A DNA stretch of 64,000 nt from Aliarcobacter sp. (lineage in GTDB: Bacteria > Campylobacterota > Campylobacteria > Campylobacterales > Arcobacteraceae): NCBI GenBank assembly GCA_028690445.1, contig JAQVBE010000005.1, positions 62,001-126,000 on the forward strand. The letters are read 5' to 3'. The position numbers and the translations under genes were made by a program. The notes under the pieces are model-generated. The model did no database searches. It worked only from the letters and a program-made list of their open reading frames with translations, and was not told where the DNA came from. The stretch's first letter is position 1. Every line of letters begins with the position of its first letter. Shown one piece after another: positions 20,609-28,959 of the stretch.

Positions 20609-21877
20609 ATGTATAAAATATTATTATTGTTGTCATTGGTATTTTGCTCTGTTTTTGCACAAGTTGATGCAAATTTAGAAGTAGTGAAAAAAACTAATGC
20701 TTTACCAAAAATTTTAGTTTCAGTTGCGACTGATACATTAGAAATTGAAACTTTAAACAAAATTAAAAAGAATTTAGCAGATGATTTATCTGTAAGTGGT
20801 CATTTTGAAGTTGTTTCAGTAAATAGTGTGACTTCATATGAGAATATGCCTGATATTATTGGGTTATCTAATCAAGGGATAAATTTATATTTGAATTTAT
20901 CTGCTAAAAAAGAAGCAGGTTCTTATACTTTGATGACTAAATTATATGACATAAATTCTAGAACACTGATATTAGAAAAGAATTTTGCTACAACACAAGA
21001 AGATAGATATGTTTTCTTAGCTCATAAAGCTGCCATTTCAACAAATGCATTTTTTAAAGCACCAAGCATTGATTGGATGGAAAAATTTGTTGTATTTTCA
21101 ACATATACATCATCAGGTGCTGCTGATATTATGATCGGAGATTACACTTTAACTTATAAAAAGACAGTTGTATCAGGTGGACTAAATATTTTCCCAAAAT
21201 GGGCAGATAGTGAACAAAAAACTATTTATTATACTACGTATAATTATAAAAAACCTACTTTAGTTAAATTAAATATTTATAATAGAAGTAAAGAAATTAT
21301 AATGGAATCAGATGGTATGTTAGCTTGTTCAGATGTAAATGCTGATGGAACAAAGCTTTTAGTTACAGCTTCACCTACTGGTCAACCAGATATTTTTGTA
21401 TATGACACAAGAACTAAAAAACAAACTCAGGTAACTAAGTATGGGGGAATTGATGTTGGAGGTCACTTTATTGAAAATGATACAAGAATTGTATTCGTTT
21501 CTGATAGATTAGGAAACCCTAATATTTTTGCACAAGGTATTAATTCAAGTTCAGTTGAAAGATTAGTATATCATAGTAATAATAACTCGTCAGCCACTGC
21601 TTTTGGAAATAATATTGTATACAGTAGTAAAGATTCTTCTAATGAAATGGGAGAAAAAAGCTTTAACTTATATCTAATTTCTACAAAAACTGATAGTATG
21701 AAAAGATTAACTTCAAGTGGTATAAATCAGTTTCCAAAGTTTTCTACGGATGGTGAAACATTATTATTTATTAAAACTTTTGGTGGTACAAGTTCAATTG
21801 GAATAATTAGATTGACATATAGTAAATCATTCTTATTTCCTCTTAAAGGTAAAAGAATTCAATCTATTGATTGGTAA
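20609..21877 (+). CDS. tolB: Tol-Pal system protein TolB
   Basis: Periplasmic beta-propeller that binds Pal and TolA. A cleavable signal peptide (about 1-17, ending VFA) is followed by an N-terminal alpha/beta domain and propeller repeats with the SPTGQPDIFVYD and VSDRLGNPNIF (PD40-like) blades. Length 422 is typical. It is the last gene of the uninterrupted run from parA; a hairpin follows its stop by 11 bp. Confidence 0.95.
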   Translation: MYKILLLLSLVFCSVFAQVDANLEVVKKTNALPKILVSVATDTLEIETLNKIKKNLADDLSVSGHFEVVSVNSVTSYENMPDIIGLSNQGINLYLNLSAKKEAGSYTLMTKLYDINSRTLILEKNFATTQEDRYVFLAHKAAISTNAFFKAPSIDWMEKFVVFSTYTSSGAADIMIGDYTLTYKKTVVSGGLNIFPKWADSEQKTIYYTTYNYKKPTLVKLNIYNRSKEIIMESDGMLACSDVNADGTKLLVTASPTGQPDIFVYDTRTKKQTQVTKYGGIDVGGHFIENDTRIVFVSDRLGNPNIFAQGINSSSVERLVYHSNNNSSATAFGNNIVYSSKDSSNEMGEKSFNLYLISTKTDSMKRLTSSGINQFPKFSTDGETLLFIKTFGGTSSIGIIRLTYSKSFLFPLKGKRIQSIDW

Positions 21878-21888
21878 TTCTCATAGTA

Positions 21889-21913
21889 CTGTAAAGCTTA
21901 AAAAGCTTTACAG
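21889..21913 (+). terminator. Perfect 11-bp hairpin after tolB
   Basis: CTGTAAAGCTT (21889-21899) pairs exactly with AAGCTTTACAG (21903-21913) around a 3-nt AAA loop. There is no T run, so it may be a 3'-end or processing hairpin rather than a classic intrinsic terminator. Confidence 0.6.
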
Positions 21914-22172
21914 ATACATAAATTATATATCTTAATTAATACCTCCCCTAACTATCTTTACAAATATTTTTTATTGAGAATTTACTTTTGTATTAAAATG
22001 AATTCTAAATGTATCAAATAGTTACATGTTATATATTCTTATCCTTACTCAATAAAGAACTTTTTCTTTCAAATATAATAAAACATATAATAATTAACAG
22101 ATGAAACATACATTTATTTAAATAATAATGTTATTATTTAGTCATTTTTACAACTTTTTATTATATAAAACA

Positions 22173-22202
22173 ATTAGAATAAAATAATTAATTTATTCTA
22201 AT
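22173..22202. repeat. 11-bp inverted repeat in the tolB-pal gap
   Basis: ATTAGAATAAA (22173-22183) pairs with TTTATTCTAAT (22192-22202) around an 8-nt AT loop. Function unknown; it could be an operator or RNA hairpin. Confidence 0.6.
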
Positions 22203-22292
22203 ATGATATCTATAAATAAGTATTTATTAAATTTAAAATAATTATTTAAAAGAAAATATTTAAAAAAAATAGAAAAGTATTAACTCAATAAA

Positions 22293-22353
22293 GTGAACTT
22301 AATTAACATTGTTTTTTTAGATTTTTATTTTATAAACAATAATTAAGGTTCAC
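22293..22353 (+). promoter_or_regulatory. Long imperfect hairpin in the pal leader
   Basis: GTGAACTTAATT followed by ATTGTTT on the left pairs, with small bulges, with AAACAAT and AATTAAGGTTCAC on the right. The hairpin ends 29 bp before the AAGGA ribosome site of pal. Candidate leader structure or operator. Confidence 0.5.
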
Positions 22354-22394
22354 ACTTGTATTATTTCAGCAAATTTTATTTCAAGGACAAAATT

Positions 22395-22934
22395 ATGAAA
22401 AAATTAGGTGTTTATTCTTTATTAGTTGCAGCAATGTTATTCTCTACAGGTTGTAGTGAAAAAAATGCTGATATGAATGTTGATAATGGAGCTCAAGAGT
22501 CTGCTAATACAAATACTGATTCTAGCAATCTTTCAAATGCAGGTTTTTCTGCTTTAGAAAAAGCAGCAAATGGTAACTACTATATGATCAATGGTCAAAA
22601 AGTTTTAATTGAGCATGTATATTTCGCATTTGATAAATATAACTTAACTTCAGAAAACAAAGAAAAAGCAACTTCAAATGCTTCTAAATTATCTGCATTA
22701 ACTGCTGATACAACTGTAACAGTTTCTGGTAATACAGATGAGTGGGGATCAGATGAGTATAACTACGCATTAGGTTTAAAAAGAGCTAATTCTGTTAAAG
22801 ATGTTTTAGTTGCAAATGGTGTAACTGCAAATGTTGCATTAGTTTCTTTAGGTGAAAGTTCTCCAGTTTGTACTGAAAAAACTAAAGATTGTTGGGCAAA
22901 AAACAGAAGAGTTGAACACGAATTAAGTAAATAA
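22395..22934 (+). CDS. pal: Peptidoglycan-associated lipoprotein Pal (OmpA family)
   Basis: Outer-membrane lipoprotein that binds peptidoglycan and TolB. The lipobox is LLVAAMLFSTGC, with the modified Cys near residue 20. The C-terminal OmpA domain contains the peptidoglycan-binding region TVSGNTDEWGSDEYNYALGLKRA and VEHELSK at the end. I start at ATG 22395 (179 residues), which has AAGGA upstream and places the lipobox correctly. An upstream TTG at 22356 would ruin the signal peptide. Confidence 0.94.
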   Translation: MKKLGVYSLLVAAMLFSTGCSEKNADMNVDNGAQESANTNTDSSNLSNAGFSALEKAANGNYYMINGQKVLIEHVYFAFDKYNLTSENKEKATSNASKLSALTADTTVTVSGNTDEWGSDEYNYALGLKRANSVKDVLVANGVTANVALVSLGESSPVCTEKTKDCWAKNRRVEHELSK

Positions 22935-22939
22935 TTTCA

Positions 22940-23929
22940 ATGACTAAGTATCTTCTATCTTTTTTAATAGTAAGTTCATTAACCGTAGCCGAAGAGGTTT
23001 CGGTTTATGGATCGAATGATTCTAGTGGAAATGGTTCTTATGGACTAAATTCATCAGAAAAGCATATTTTGAAAAATCAAAATAGTATTAATGCATTAAC
23101 ATCAAAAGTTGGTGATATTAATTCTTTACTTGACTCTATTAAGAATAGATTAGAAGGCTTAGAATCTACATATGAAGGTGATTCTGCAAAATTAAATTCA
23201 ACTTCGAGAAAAGTTGATGAATTGGCACAAAGAATTGGAGCGTCTTCAGATTTAGGTTCTAATAGTAAGGCCCCTATATCATCACAAGGTAATGATGCAC
23301 AATTAGCTGAGACAGTTAATGGTTTAAAAGCTGCGTTAACAAAGTTAACGACAGTTGTTAATAAAATTAATACAGAATATGTTTCTTCTAAAGAATTAGA
23401 AAAAAATATGCAACAATTTATAACTAGAGAAGAGTTTGAGGCTTTAAAAAAAGCTGTCGGAATTAAAACTTCTCAAGTTACACCAACGACTAAATTAGAT
23501 GCAAATACTGCAAGTATTGATACTGCTTCAACTAGTGAAGTATCTACAAAAAAACTAACTACAACTGAAGATAAATTAAATTTAATGAAAGAAGCAAAAC
23601 AAGATTTTGATTCTAAAAATTATAATGCTTCAACTCCAAAATATGAAAAACTTCTTGAAGCAAATTATAAACCTGCTGAAGTTAATTTTTATTTAGCACA
23701 AAATTGGTATATGAGAAAAAAGTATGATCTTGCAATAAGTCATTATAAAAAATCTGCTATATTAAATGACAAAGCAGCTTATATGCCAACATTATTATTG
23801 CATAGTGCTATTTCATTTGAAAAAATAAAAGATAAGGACAATGCAAAAAGCTTTTATAGTACTTTAATTGATCTTTATCCTAGTTCTAATGAAGCTAAAG
23901 TAGCAAAACAAAATTTAACTAAATTATAA
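22940..23929 (+). CDS. cpoB: Tol-Pal system coordinator CpoB/YbgF
   Basis: Periplasmic TolA-associated protein that links outer-membrane constriction to peptidoglycan synthesis. It has a signal peptide (about 1-17), a predicted coiled-coil segment (about 38-140), a Thr/Ser-rich linker (about 178-210), and C-terminal TPRs (about 215-329) opening with the family-like LNLMKEAKQDFDSKNYNAS. It begins 5 bp after pal. Confidence 0.88.
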   Translation: MTKYLLSFLIVSSLTVAEEVSVYGSNDSSGNGSYGLNSSEKHILKNQNSINALTSKVGDINSLLDSIKNRLEGLESTYEGDSAKLNSTSRKVDELAQRIGASSDLGSNSKAPISSQGNDAQLAETVNGLKAALTKLTTVVNKINTEYVSSKELEKNMQQFITREEFEALKKAVGIKTSQVTPTTKLDANTASIDTASTSEVSTKKLTTTEDKLNLMKEAKQDFDSKNYNASTPKYEKLLEANYKPAEVNFYLAQNWYMRKKYDLAISHYKKSAILNDKAAYMPTLLLHSAISFEKIKDKDNAKSFYSTLIDLYPSSNEAKVAKQNLTKL

Positions 23930-23949
23930 ATAATTATCAAAGGAAAAAT

Positions 23950-24528
23950 ATGTCAAGTAAAGTAATAGGTATAGAATATACATTAAAAGATGCAAAAACT
24001 GGTGAACAATTAGATTCAAATGTTGGTCAAGCTCCTTTAGAATTTATTTCAGGTAAGGGTCAAATTATTCCAGGATTAGAGTCTAAACTTATAGAAATGT
24101 CAGCTAATGAAGAAGCTGATGTTTTAGTTCAACCAGTTGATGCTTATGGTGAATATAATGATGAAGCTGTTCAATCTTTGCCAAAAGAACAATTTGCAGG
24201 TATTGAATTAACTGAAGGTATGTCTTTATATGGAACAGGTGAGCATGGTGAAACTGTACAAGTTGTTGTTAAATCATTTACTGATTCTGATGTGACAATT
24301 GATTATAATCATCCAATGGCTGGAAAAACTTTAATGTTCTCTGTAGCAATTTTATCTTTAAGAGATGCAACTGAAGAAGAAGTTCAAACAGGTGTTGTTG
24401 GTGGTATGGCTGCTATGGGTGGTGGATGTTGTGGTAGCAGTGGTCACGATCATGGTCATGATCATGGGGCTGGTTCTTGTGGAACATCAGAACCAAAACA
24501 ATCTCATGGTGGTTGTGGTTGTCATTAG
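23950..24528 (+). CDS. slyD: FKBP-type peptidyl-prolyl isomerase SlyD
   Basis: Cytoplasmic prolyl isomerase, chaperone and nickel-binding protein. The FKBP half (VIGIEYTLKDAKTGEQLD..., with the inserted IF chaperone domain) covers about 1-145. The tail is a metal-binding stretch rich in Cys, His and Gly (GGGCCGSSGHDHGHDHGAG, ending GGCGCH), as in nickel-linked SlyD. Length 192. A strong terminator follows. Confidence 0.95.
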   Translation: MSSKVIGIEYTLKDAKTGEQLDSNVGQAPLEFISGKGQIIPGLESKLIEMSANEEADVLVQPVDAYGEYNDEAVQSLPKEQFAGIELTEGMSLYGTGEHGETVQVVVKSFTDSDVTIDYNHPMAGKTLMFSVAILSLRDATEEEVQTGVVGGMAAMGGGCCGSSGHDHGHDHGAGSCGTSEPKQSHGGCGCH

Positions 24529-24591
24529 ATCTCAGGTTGCGACATATACTAAATTAAATCAAATATTTAATACGACAATAAAAAATATTAT

Positions 24592-24625
24592 AAAAAGCTC
24601 AAGAGTTTTACTCTTGGGCTTTTTT
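24592..24625 (+). terminator. Terminator after slyD
   Basis: AAAGCTCAAGAG (24594-24605) pairs with CTCTTGGGCTTT (24611-24622), with one G-U pair, followed by T residues to 24625. Intrinsic terminator. Confidence 0.88.
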
Positions 24626-24647
24626 ATTTTAGAAAGTAAAAAAATAG

Positions 24648-24653
24648 TATAAT
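24648..24653 (+). promoter_or_regulatory. Candidate -10 for fabD-mtnN
   Basis: TATAAT preceded by TAG, 31 bp before the preferred fabD ATG and just after the slyD terminator. Confidence 0.45.
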
Positions 24654-24684
24654 ATTTAATAAAAAATATAATAAGGTGAAAAAT

Positions 24685-25614
24685 ATGAAAAAAATAGCTT
24701 TTATATTTCCTGGTCAAGGAAGTCAAACTATAGGAATGGGAAAAGATTTCTTTGAAAATAGTGATATTGCTAAAGATATGATTTCAAAGGCTAGTGCTAG
24801 ATTAGGTATTGATTTTGAAAAACTTTTATTTGAAGAAAATGAAAATATAGGAAAAACAGAATTTACACAACCAGCTATTTTACTTGTTAGTTCTATTGCT
24901 AATGCAGTTTTTAAAGAAAAATGTAATATTAAACCAGAATTTGTTTTAGGTCACTCTTTAGGTGAATTTTCTGCTTTAGTAGCTGCTGGTGCGCTTGATT
25001 ATTTAGATGCTATTGAATTAGTTCATAAAAGAGGTTTATTTATGACTGAAGCTTGTGCTGGTGGAGGTGCAGGTATGATGGCATTAGTTGGAATTGATGA
25101 TGTTACTGTTGAAAAAGTTTGTGTAGAGCAAAGAGAACTTGGAAAACAAGTTTGGCCAGCAAACTACAATATGGACGGGCAACTTGTACTTGCAGGTATC
25201 AAAGCTGATTTAGAGTCTTTAGTTGAAGTATTTAAAGCTGCTGGTGCAAAAAGAGCAATTGTTTTAGATATGTCTGTTGCAAGTCACTGTGAATTATTAA
25301 AAAGTGCAGTTGAGAGTTTAAAACCATATTTAGAGAAATTTTTAAAAGATGAGTTTATATCTGTAATTTCGAATGTAAGTACACAAGCTTATAGTTCAAA
25401 AGCTGAGGCAATTGAATTATTATCTTCTCAACTTACAAGCCCAGTAAAATATAAACAATCAATTAAAGCTTGTGAAGATAAAGTTGATTTATTTATTGAG
25501 TTTGGAAATGGAATAGTTTTAAAAGGTTTAAATAAAAAAATTACTGATAAACCAACTCTGAATGTTTCAGATATGAAAACATTAGAAGCTGTGATTGGTG
25601 AATTAAATGACTAA
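24685..25614 (+). CDS. fabD: Malonyl-CoA:ACP transacylase
   Basis: Loads malonyl units onto acyl carrier protein for fatty acid synthesis. FPGQGSQ sits at the start (about 7-13) and the nucleophile motif GHSLGEFSAL near residue 93. The catalytic His appears in VASHCELLKSA near 197. I use ATG 24685 (309 residues) because AAGG lies 8 bp upstream; a GTG at 24676 would add three residues. Its stop overlaps the mtnN start. Confidence 0.96.
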   Translation: MKKIAFIFPGQGSQTIGMGKDFFENSDIAKDMISKASARLGIDFEKLLFEENENIGKTEFTQPAILLVSSIANAVFKEKCNIKPEFVLGHSLGEFSALVAAGALDYLDAIELVHKRGLFMTEACAGGGAGMMALVGIDDVTVEKVCVEQRELGKQVWPANYNMDGQLVLAGIKADLESLVEVFKAAGAKRAIVLDMSVASHCELLKSAVESLKPYLEKFLKDEFISVISNVSTQAYSSKAEAIELLSSQLTSPVKYKQSIKACEDKVDLFIEFGNGIVLKGLNKKITDKPTLNVSDMKTLEAVIGELND

Positions 25615-26302
25615 ATTAGCAATTATGGGAGCAATGGAAGAAGAAATTGAACCTCTTTTATCTCACTTTGAAAATGTAAATATTGTAGAGTTTGCAAACA
25701 ATAAATATTATGAAGTTTCATATAATGGTTTAGATATTGTAATTGCATATTCTAAAATTGGAAAAGTATTTGCTAGTTTAACAGCTGCTACGATGATTGA
25801 AAAATTTGGTTGTGATACTTTACTATTTTCTGGCGTTGCAGGTGGAATTAATCCAAAACTTCAAATTGGTGATTTAATTATTGCTGATAAACTTTGCCAA
25901 CATGATTTAGATATTACAGCTTTTGGTCATCCAAATGGATTTGTTCCAGGTGGAAAAGTTTTTGTTGAAACTACAAAAAATTTAAGAGAAGTTGCAATCA
26001 AAGTTGCAAATGAAAACAATATAAAAGTAATTGAGGGAACTATTGCTACTGGTGATCAGTTTGTTCATTCAACGGAGCGAAAAAACTTTATCGAAACTAC
26101 TTTTAAAGCTGATGCGTTAGAAATGGAAGGTGCAAGTGTTGCTGTTGTTTGTGATGCTTTAAATGTTCCATTTTTTATATTAAGAGCTATTTCTGATAGT
26201 GCTGATATGGATGCTGGATTTGATTTTGATGAATTTTTAAAATCAAGTGCTAAAAACTCTGCTGATTATTTAATTAAAATCGTAAAAGAACTAATCAAAT
26301 AA
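25607..26302 (+). CDS. mtnN: 5'-methylthioadenosine/S-adenosylhomocysteine nucleosidase
   Basis: Cleaves MTA and SAH (in some Campylobacterota also 6-amino-6-deoxyfutalosine for menaquinone synthesis). It has the N-terminal IMGAMEEEIEPLL, the purine site FSGVAGGINP near residue 77, ALEMEGASVAVVC near 173 and RAISDSAD near 196. Length 231 is standard. It overlaps fabD by 8 bp. Confidence 0.95.
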   Translation: MTKLAIMGAMEEEIEPLLSHFENVNIVEFANNKYYEVSYNGLDIVIAYSKIGKVFASLTAATMIEKFGCDTLLFSGVAGGINPKLQIGDLIIADKLCQHDLDITAFGHPNGFVPGGKVFVETTKNLREVAIKVANENNIKVIEGTIATGDQFVHSTERKNFIETTFKADALEMEGASVAVVCDALNVPFFILRAISDSADMDAGFDFDEFLKSSAKNSADYLIKIVKELIK

Positions 26303-26315
26303 AACCTACACAAAG

Positions 26316-26343
26316 TAAGATTAGAATAATACTTCTAATCTTA
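26316..26343 (+). terminator. Hairpin after mtnN
   Basis: TAAGATTAGAA (26316-26326) pairs perfectly with TTCTAATCTTA (26333-26343) around a 6-nt loop, followed by a weak T-rich tail. Likely end of the fabD-mtnN transcript. Confidence 0.65.
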
Positions 26344-26413
26344 TTTCTAATTTAATATCTTTAAACACTTTATTTTTATATCATTTCATTACTTAACAAT
26401 TAAAAGGTTTATA

Positions 26414-27826
26414 ATGGAAAAGTTATATAGAATTGAAAAAGATTTTTTAGGTGAAAAAGAGATAGAATCAAGTAAATATTATGGAATACAAACTCTAAGA
26501 GCAAAAGAAAATTTTGATATTACTAAAACGGATATATCACTGTTTCCAAGTTTTATAAAATCACTTGCAAAGGTTAAAAAAGCTTGTGCTTTAACAAATT
26601 ATGAATTAGGTGATTTAACAGATATTCAAAAAGATGCAATAATTCAAGCTTGTAATGAAATAATAGATGGAAAGTTTCATAATCAATTTATTGTTGACCC
26701 AATTCAAGGTGGAGCTGGAACTTCTACAAATATGAATGCAAATGAAGTTATTGCAAATAGAGCTTTAGAAATTTTAGGTAAACCAAAAAGCTCTTATAAA
26801 ATTATTCATCCAAACAATCATATAAATATGAGCCAATCTACAAATGATGTTTATCCAACTGCAATAAAACTTACACTTCATGAATTAATTTATAAACTAA
26901 AAGATAGTTTGCGATTTTTAAGGGATTGTTTTGAAGAAAAATCAATTGAGTTTAAAGATGTTCTAAAAATGGGAAGAACACAACTTCAAGATGCTGTTCC
27001 TATGACTTTAGGGCAAGAGTTTAAAACTTTTGCAGTTATGATTGATGATGATATTTATAGATTAAGAAATGTTCAAGCACTTTTAAAAGAGGTAAATCTT
27101 GGAGCAACTGCTATTGGAACGGGAATTAATACAAAAGCTTCATACCAAAGAAAAGTTATTTCAAATTTAAGAGAAGTTACGGGCGTTGATTATGTAAGTG
27201 CTGGTGATTTAATTGAAGCTACCCAAGATACTGGTTCATTTGTACATATTTCAGGAATGTTAAAAAGTATTGCTATAAAAATATCGAAAATTTGTAATGA
27301 TTTAAGACTTTTAAGTAGTGGACCAAGAGCTGGATTAAATGAGATAAATCTTCCACCACTACAACCAGGAAGTTCAATAATGCCTGGAAAAGTAAATCCA
27401 GTTATGCCAGAAGTTGTAAATCAAGTTGCTTTTGAAGTAATTGGTGCTGATATGACTATTGCAATGGCAAGTGAACATGGACAATTGCAGTTAAATGTAT
27501 TTGAGCCTTTAATTGCATTTAAACTATTTAATTCTATAAATATGATGAGAAGAGCATTTCATTCTTTAGGTGAAAAATGTATAAAAGGAATAACAGCAAA
27601 TGAAGAAGTTTGTATGAATAATATTTTAAATTCTGTAACACTTGTAACTTGCCTAAATCCAATTTTAGGTTATGAAAAAAGTTCAGCAATTGCAAAAGAG
27701 GCTTTGAAAACTAATAAAAGAGTTTATGACATAATATTAGAGCAAGAATTATTTACAAAAGAGGAGTTAGATGAACTTTTAAAACCTCAAAATATGGTGA
27801 ATAATTTTATTAAGGATACAAAGTGA
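26414..27826 (+). CDS. aspA: Aspartate ammonia-lyase
   Basis: Deaminates aspartate to fumarate and ammonia, feeding fumarate respiration and the TCA cycle. The fumarase/aspartase superfamily signature GSSIMPGKVNPVMPE lies near residue 318; GGAGTSTNMNANEVIANRA near 97 and SQSTNDVYPTA near 141 form the substrate site. Length 470 is typical. The TGA overlaps the next start, so aspA and the asparaginase-like gene are translationally coupled. Confidence 0.95.
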   Translation: MEKLYRIEKDFLGEKEIESSKYYGIQTLRAKENFDITKTDISLFPSFIKSLAKVKKACALTNYELGDLTDIQKDAIIQACNEIIDGKFHNQFIVDPIQGGAGTSTNMNANEVIANRALEILGKPKSSYKIIHPNNHINMSQSTNDVYPTAIKLTLHELIYKLKDSLRFLRDCFEEKSIEFKDVLKMGRTQLQDAVPMTLGQEFKTFAVMIDDDIYRLRNVQALLKEVNLGATAIGTGINTKASYQRKVISNLREVTGVDYVSAGDLIEATQDTGSFVHISGMLKSIAIKISKICNDLRLLSSGPRAGLNEINLPPLQPGSSIMPGKVNPVMPEVVNQVAFEVIGADMTIAMASEHGQLQLNVFEPLIAFKLFNSINMMRRAFHSLGEKCIKGITANEEVCMNNILNSVTLVTCLNPILGYEKSSAIAKEALKTNKRVYDIILEQELFTKEELDELLKPQNMVNNFIKDTK

Positions 27827-28317
27827 AAATAACAGTTCTAAATACAGGTGGAACATTTAATAAAAGATATAATCCTATTAGTGGACAACTTGAAGTTCCA
27901 AGTGATAATATTGCTTTAGATAAGATTGTAAAATCTTGTTTTAATATAGAATTTGAGATAAAAAATATAGTTTCAAAAGATAGTTTGGATTTTACACAAG
28001 AAGATAGAGAGATTATTTTAGAAAATATAATTAATAGTGAAAATGATAAAATCATAATTGTTCATGGAACAGATACTGTTGACTTAACAGCAGAATTTAT
28101 TGAAGATAAAATTGAAGGTAAAAAGATAGTTTTTACTGGTGCTATGGTTCCTATGAGTATTGATGAAGTTGAAGCTACTATGAATTTTTCACAAGCAATA
28201 GGATTTTTAAATGCACCAATAAAAAATGGAATTTATTTATCTATGCATGGAAGTGTAATTGAACATTCAAAACTGAAAAAAGATAGAAGTGTAGGGCAGT
28301 TTTTAGTTAAAAATTAA
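27823..28317 (+). CDS. Half-length asparaginase (N-terminal domain only)
   Basis: The 164 residues match only the N-terminal alpha/beta domain of type I/II L-asparaginases: LNTGGTFNKRY carries the first catalytic Thr, and VHGTDTVD near residue 84 carries the second Thr-Asp pair. The C-terminal domain (about 150 residues) is absent, and the DNA after the stop shows no remnant of it, only the next gene's ribosome site. The start is GTG at 27823 inside the aspA stop. Coupling to aspA suggests asparagine to aspartate to fumarate, but activity of the half enzyme is unproven. Confidence 0.8.
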   Translation: MKITVLNTGGTFNKRYNPISGQLEVPSDNIALDKIVKSCFNIEFEIKNIVSKDSLDFTQEDREIILENIINSENDKIIIVHGTDTVDLTAEFIEDKIEGKKIVFTGAMVPMSIDEVEATMNFSQAIGFLNAPIKNGIYLSMHGSVIEHSKLKKDRSVGQFLVKN

Positions 28318-28337
28318 ATTTATAAAGGATAATTATT

Positions 28338-28934
28338 ATGGAGAAATTTATAGAAATATTAAAATCTTGTGGTTATGATGCTCATTTTGTGAAAACAAAA
28401 GAAGAAGCATTTGAGTTATCAAAAACATATATAAAATCAGGAATGAGTGTTGGACTAGGTGGAAGTGTAAGTGTTCAAGAGATTGGATTATTAGACTTTT
28501 TATTAAACAAAAAAGATATTACTTTGTTTAATCAATACGAAGATGGTATTTCAATGGATGAAAATATTCATAGAAGAAGACAAGGTTTAGTTTCTGATAT
28601 TTTTGTTACAGGTACAAATGCAATCACAAAAGATGGGAAACTAGTAAATGCTGATGGTAGTGGAAACAGAGTAGCTGCTTTTTCTTATGGACCTAAAAAT
28701 GTTTTAGTAATTGTTGGAATTAATAAAATTGTTGAAGATGTTGAAGCTGGATTTAAAAGAGTTATGGAAGTGGCAGCACCTAAAAATATAGATAGAATGA
28801 ATAAAAAAGCAATTTCATTTGGAAAAGAACCAACCCATAATATAGATAATATTGCAAATAAATTTTCATGGGTAAAAGCTGATGATAAAGACAGAATTAT
28901 CATCATTTTAGTTGATGAAGAGTTAGGGTATTAA
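28338..28934 (+). CDS. LUD-domain protein, LutC/YkgG family
   Basis: Single LUD domain of 198 residues. GMSVGLGGSVSVQEIGL near residue 35 and DIFVTGTNAITKDGKLVNADGSGNRVAAFSYGPKNVLVIVG in the middle are the conserved core. The family includes LutC (lactate oxidation with LutA and LutB), but no lutA/lutB is nearby, so a lactate role is not supported here. It is likely cotranscribed with aspA and the asparaginase-like gene. Its stop codon lies inside a hairpin shared with the ferritin gene. Confidence 0.85.
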   Translation: MEKFIEILKSCGYDAHFVKTKEEAFELSKTYIKSGMSVGLGGSVSVQEIGLLDFLLNKKDITLFNQYEDGISMDENIHRRRQGLVSDIFVTGTNAITKDGKLVNADGSGNRVAAFSYGPKNVLVIVGINKIVEDVEAGFKRVMEVAAPKNIDRMNKKAISFGKEPTHNIDNIANKFSWVKADDKDRIIIILVDEELGY

Positions 28935-28959
28935 GAGTTAGGAAAAACCTAACTCTTAA
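28931..28959. terminator. Hairpin shared by convergent LUD and ferritin genes
   Basis: TTAAGAGTTAGG (28931-28942) pairs perfectly with CCTAACTCTTAA (28948-28959) around AAAAA. Both stop codons (28932-28934 plus; 28956-28958 minus) are within the stem. It has no T run. Confidence 0.7.

Larger units (their letters stand above)
21878..22394. other. 517-bp non-coding gap between tolB and pal
   Basis: No credible gene was seen on either strand. The stretch is extremely AT-rich and holds three inverted repeats (21889-21913, 22173-22202, 22293-22353) and three copies of CTCAATAA (two direct, one inverted). It also has an isolated C-rich block, CCTCCCC, near 21945, and several TATAAT-like strings (for example 22086-22091). 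Confidence 0.8.

Noticed and set aside
27823-28317. Asparaginase truncated by a frameshift
   Set aside because: None of the three frames after 28317 shows C-terminal asparaginase sequence; the next gene's ribosome site follows directly.
28338-28934. Lactate utilisation operon (lutABC)
   Set aside because: Only a LutC-like LUD protein is present; no lutA or lutB neighbour.
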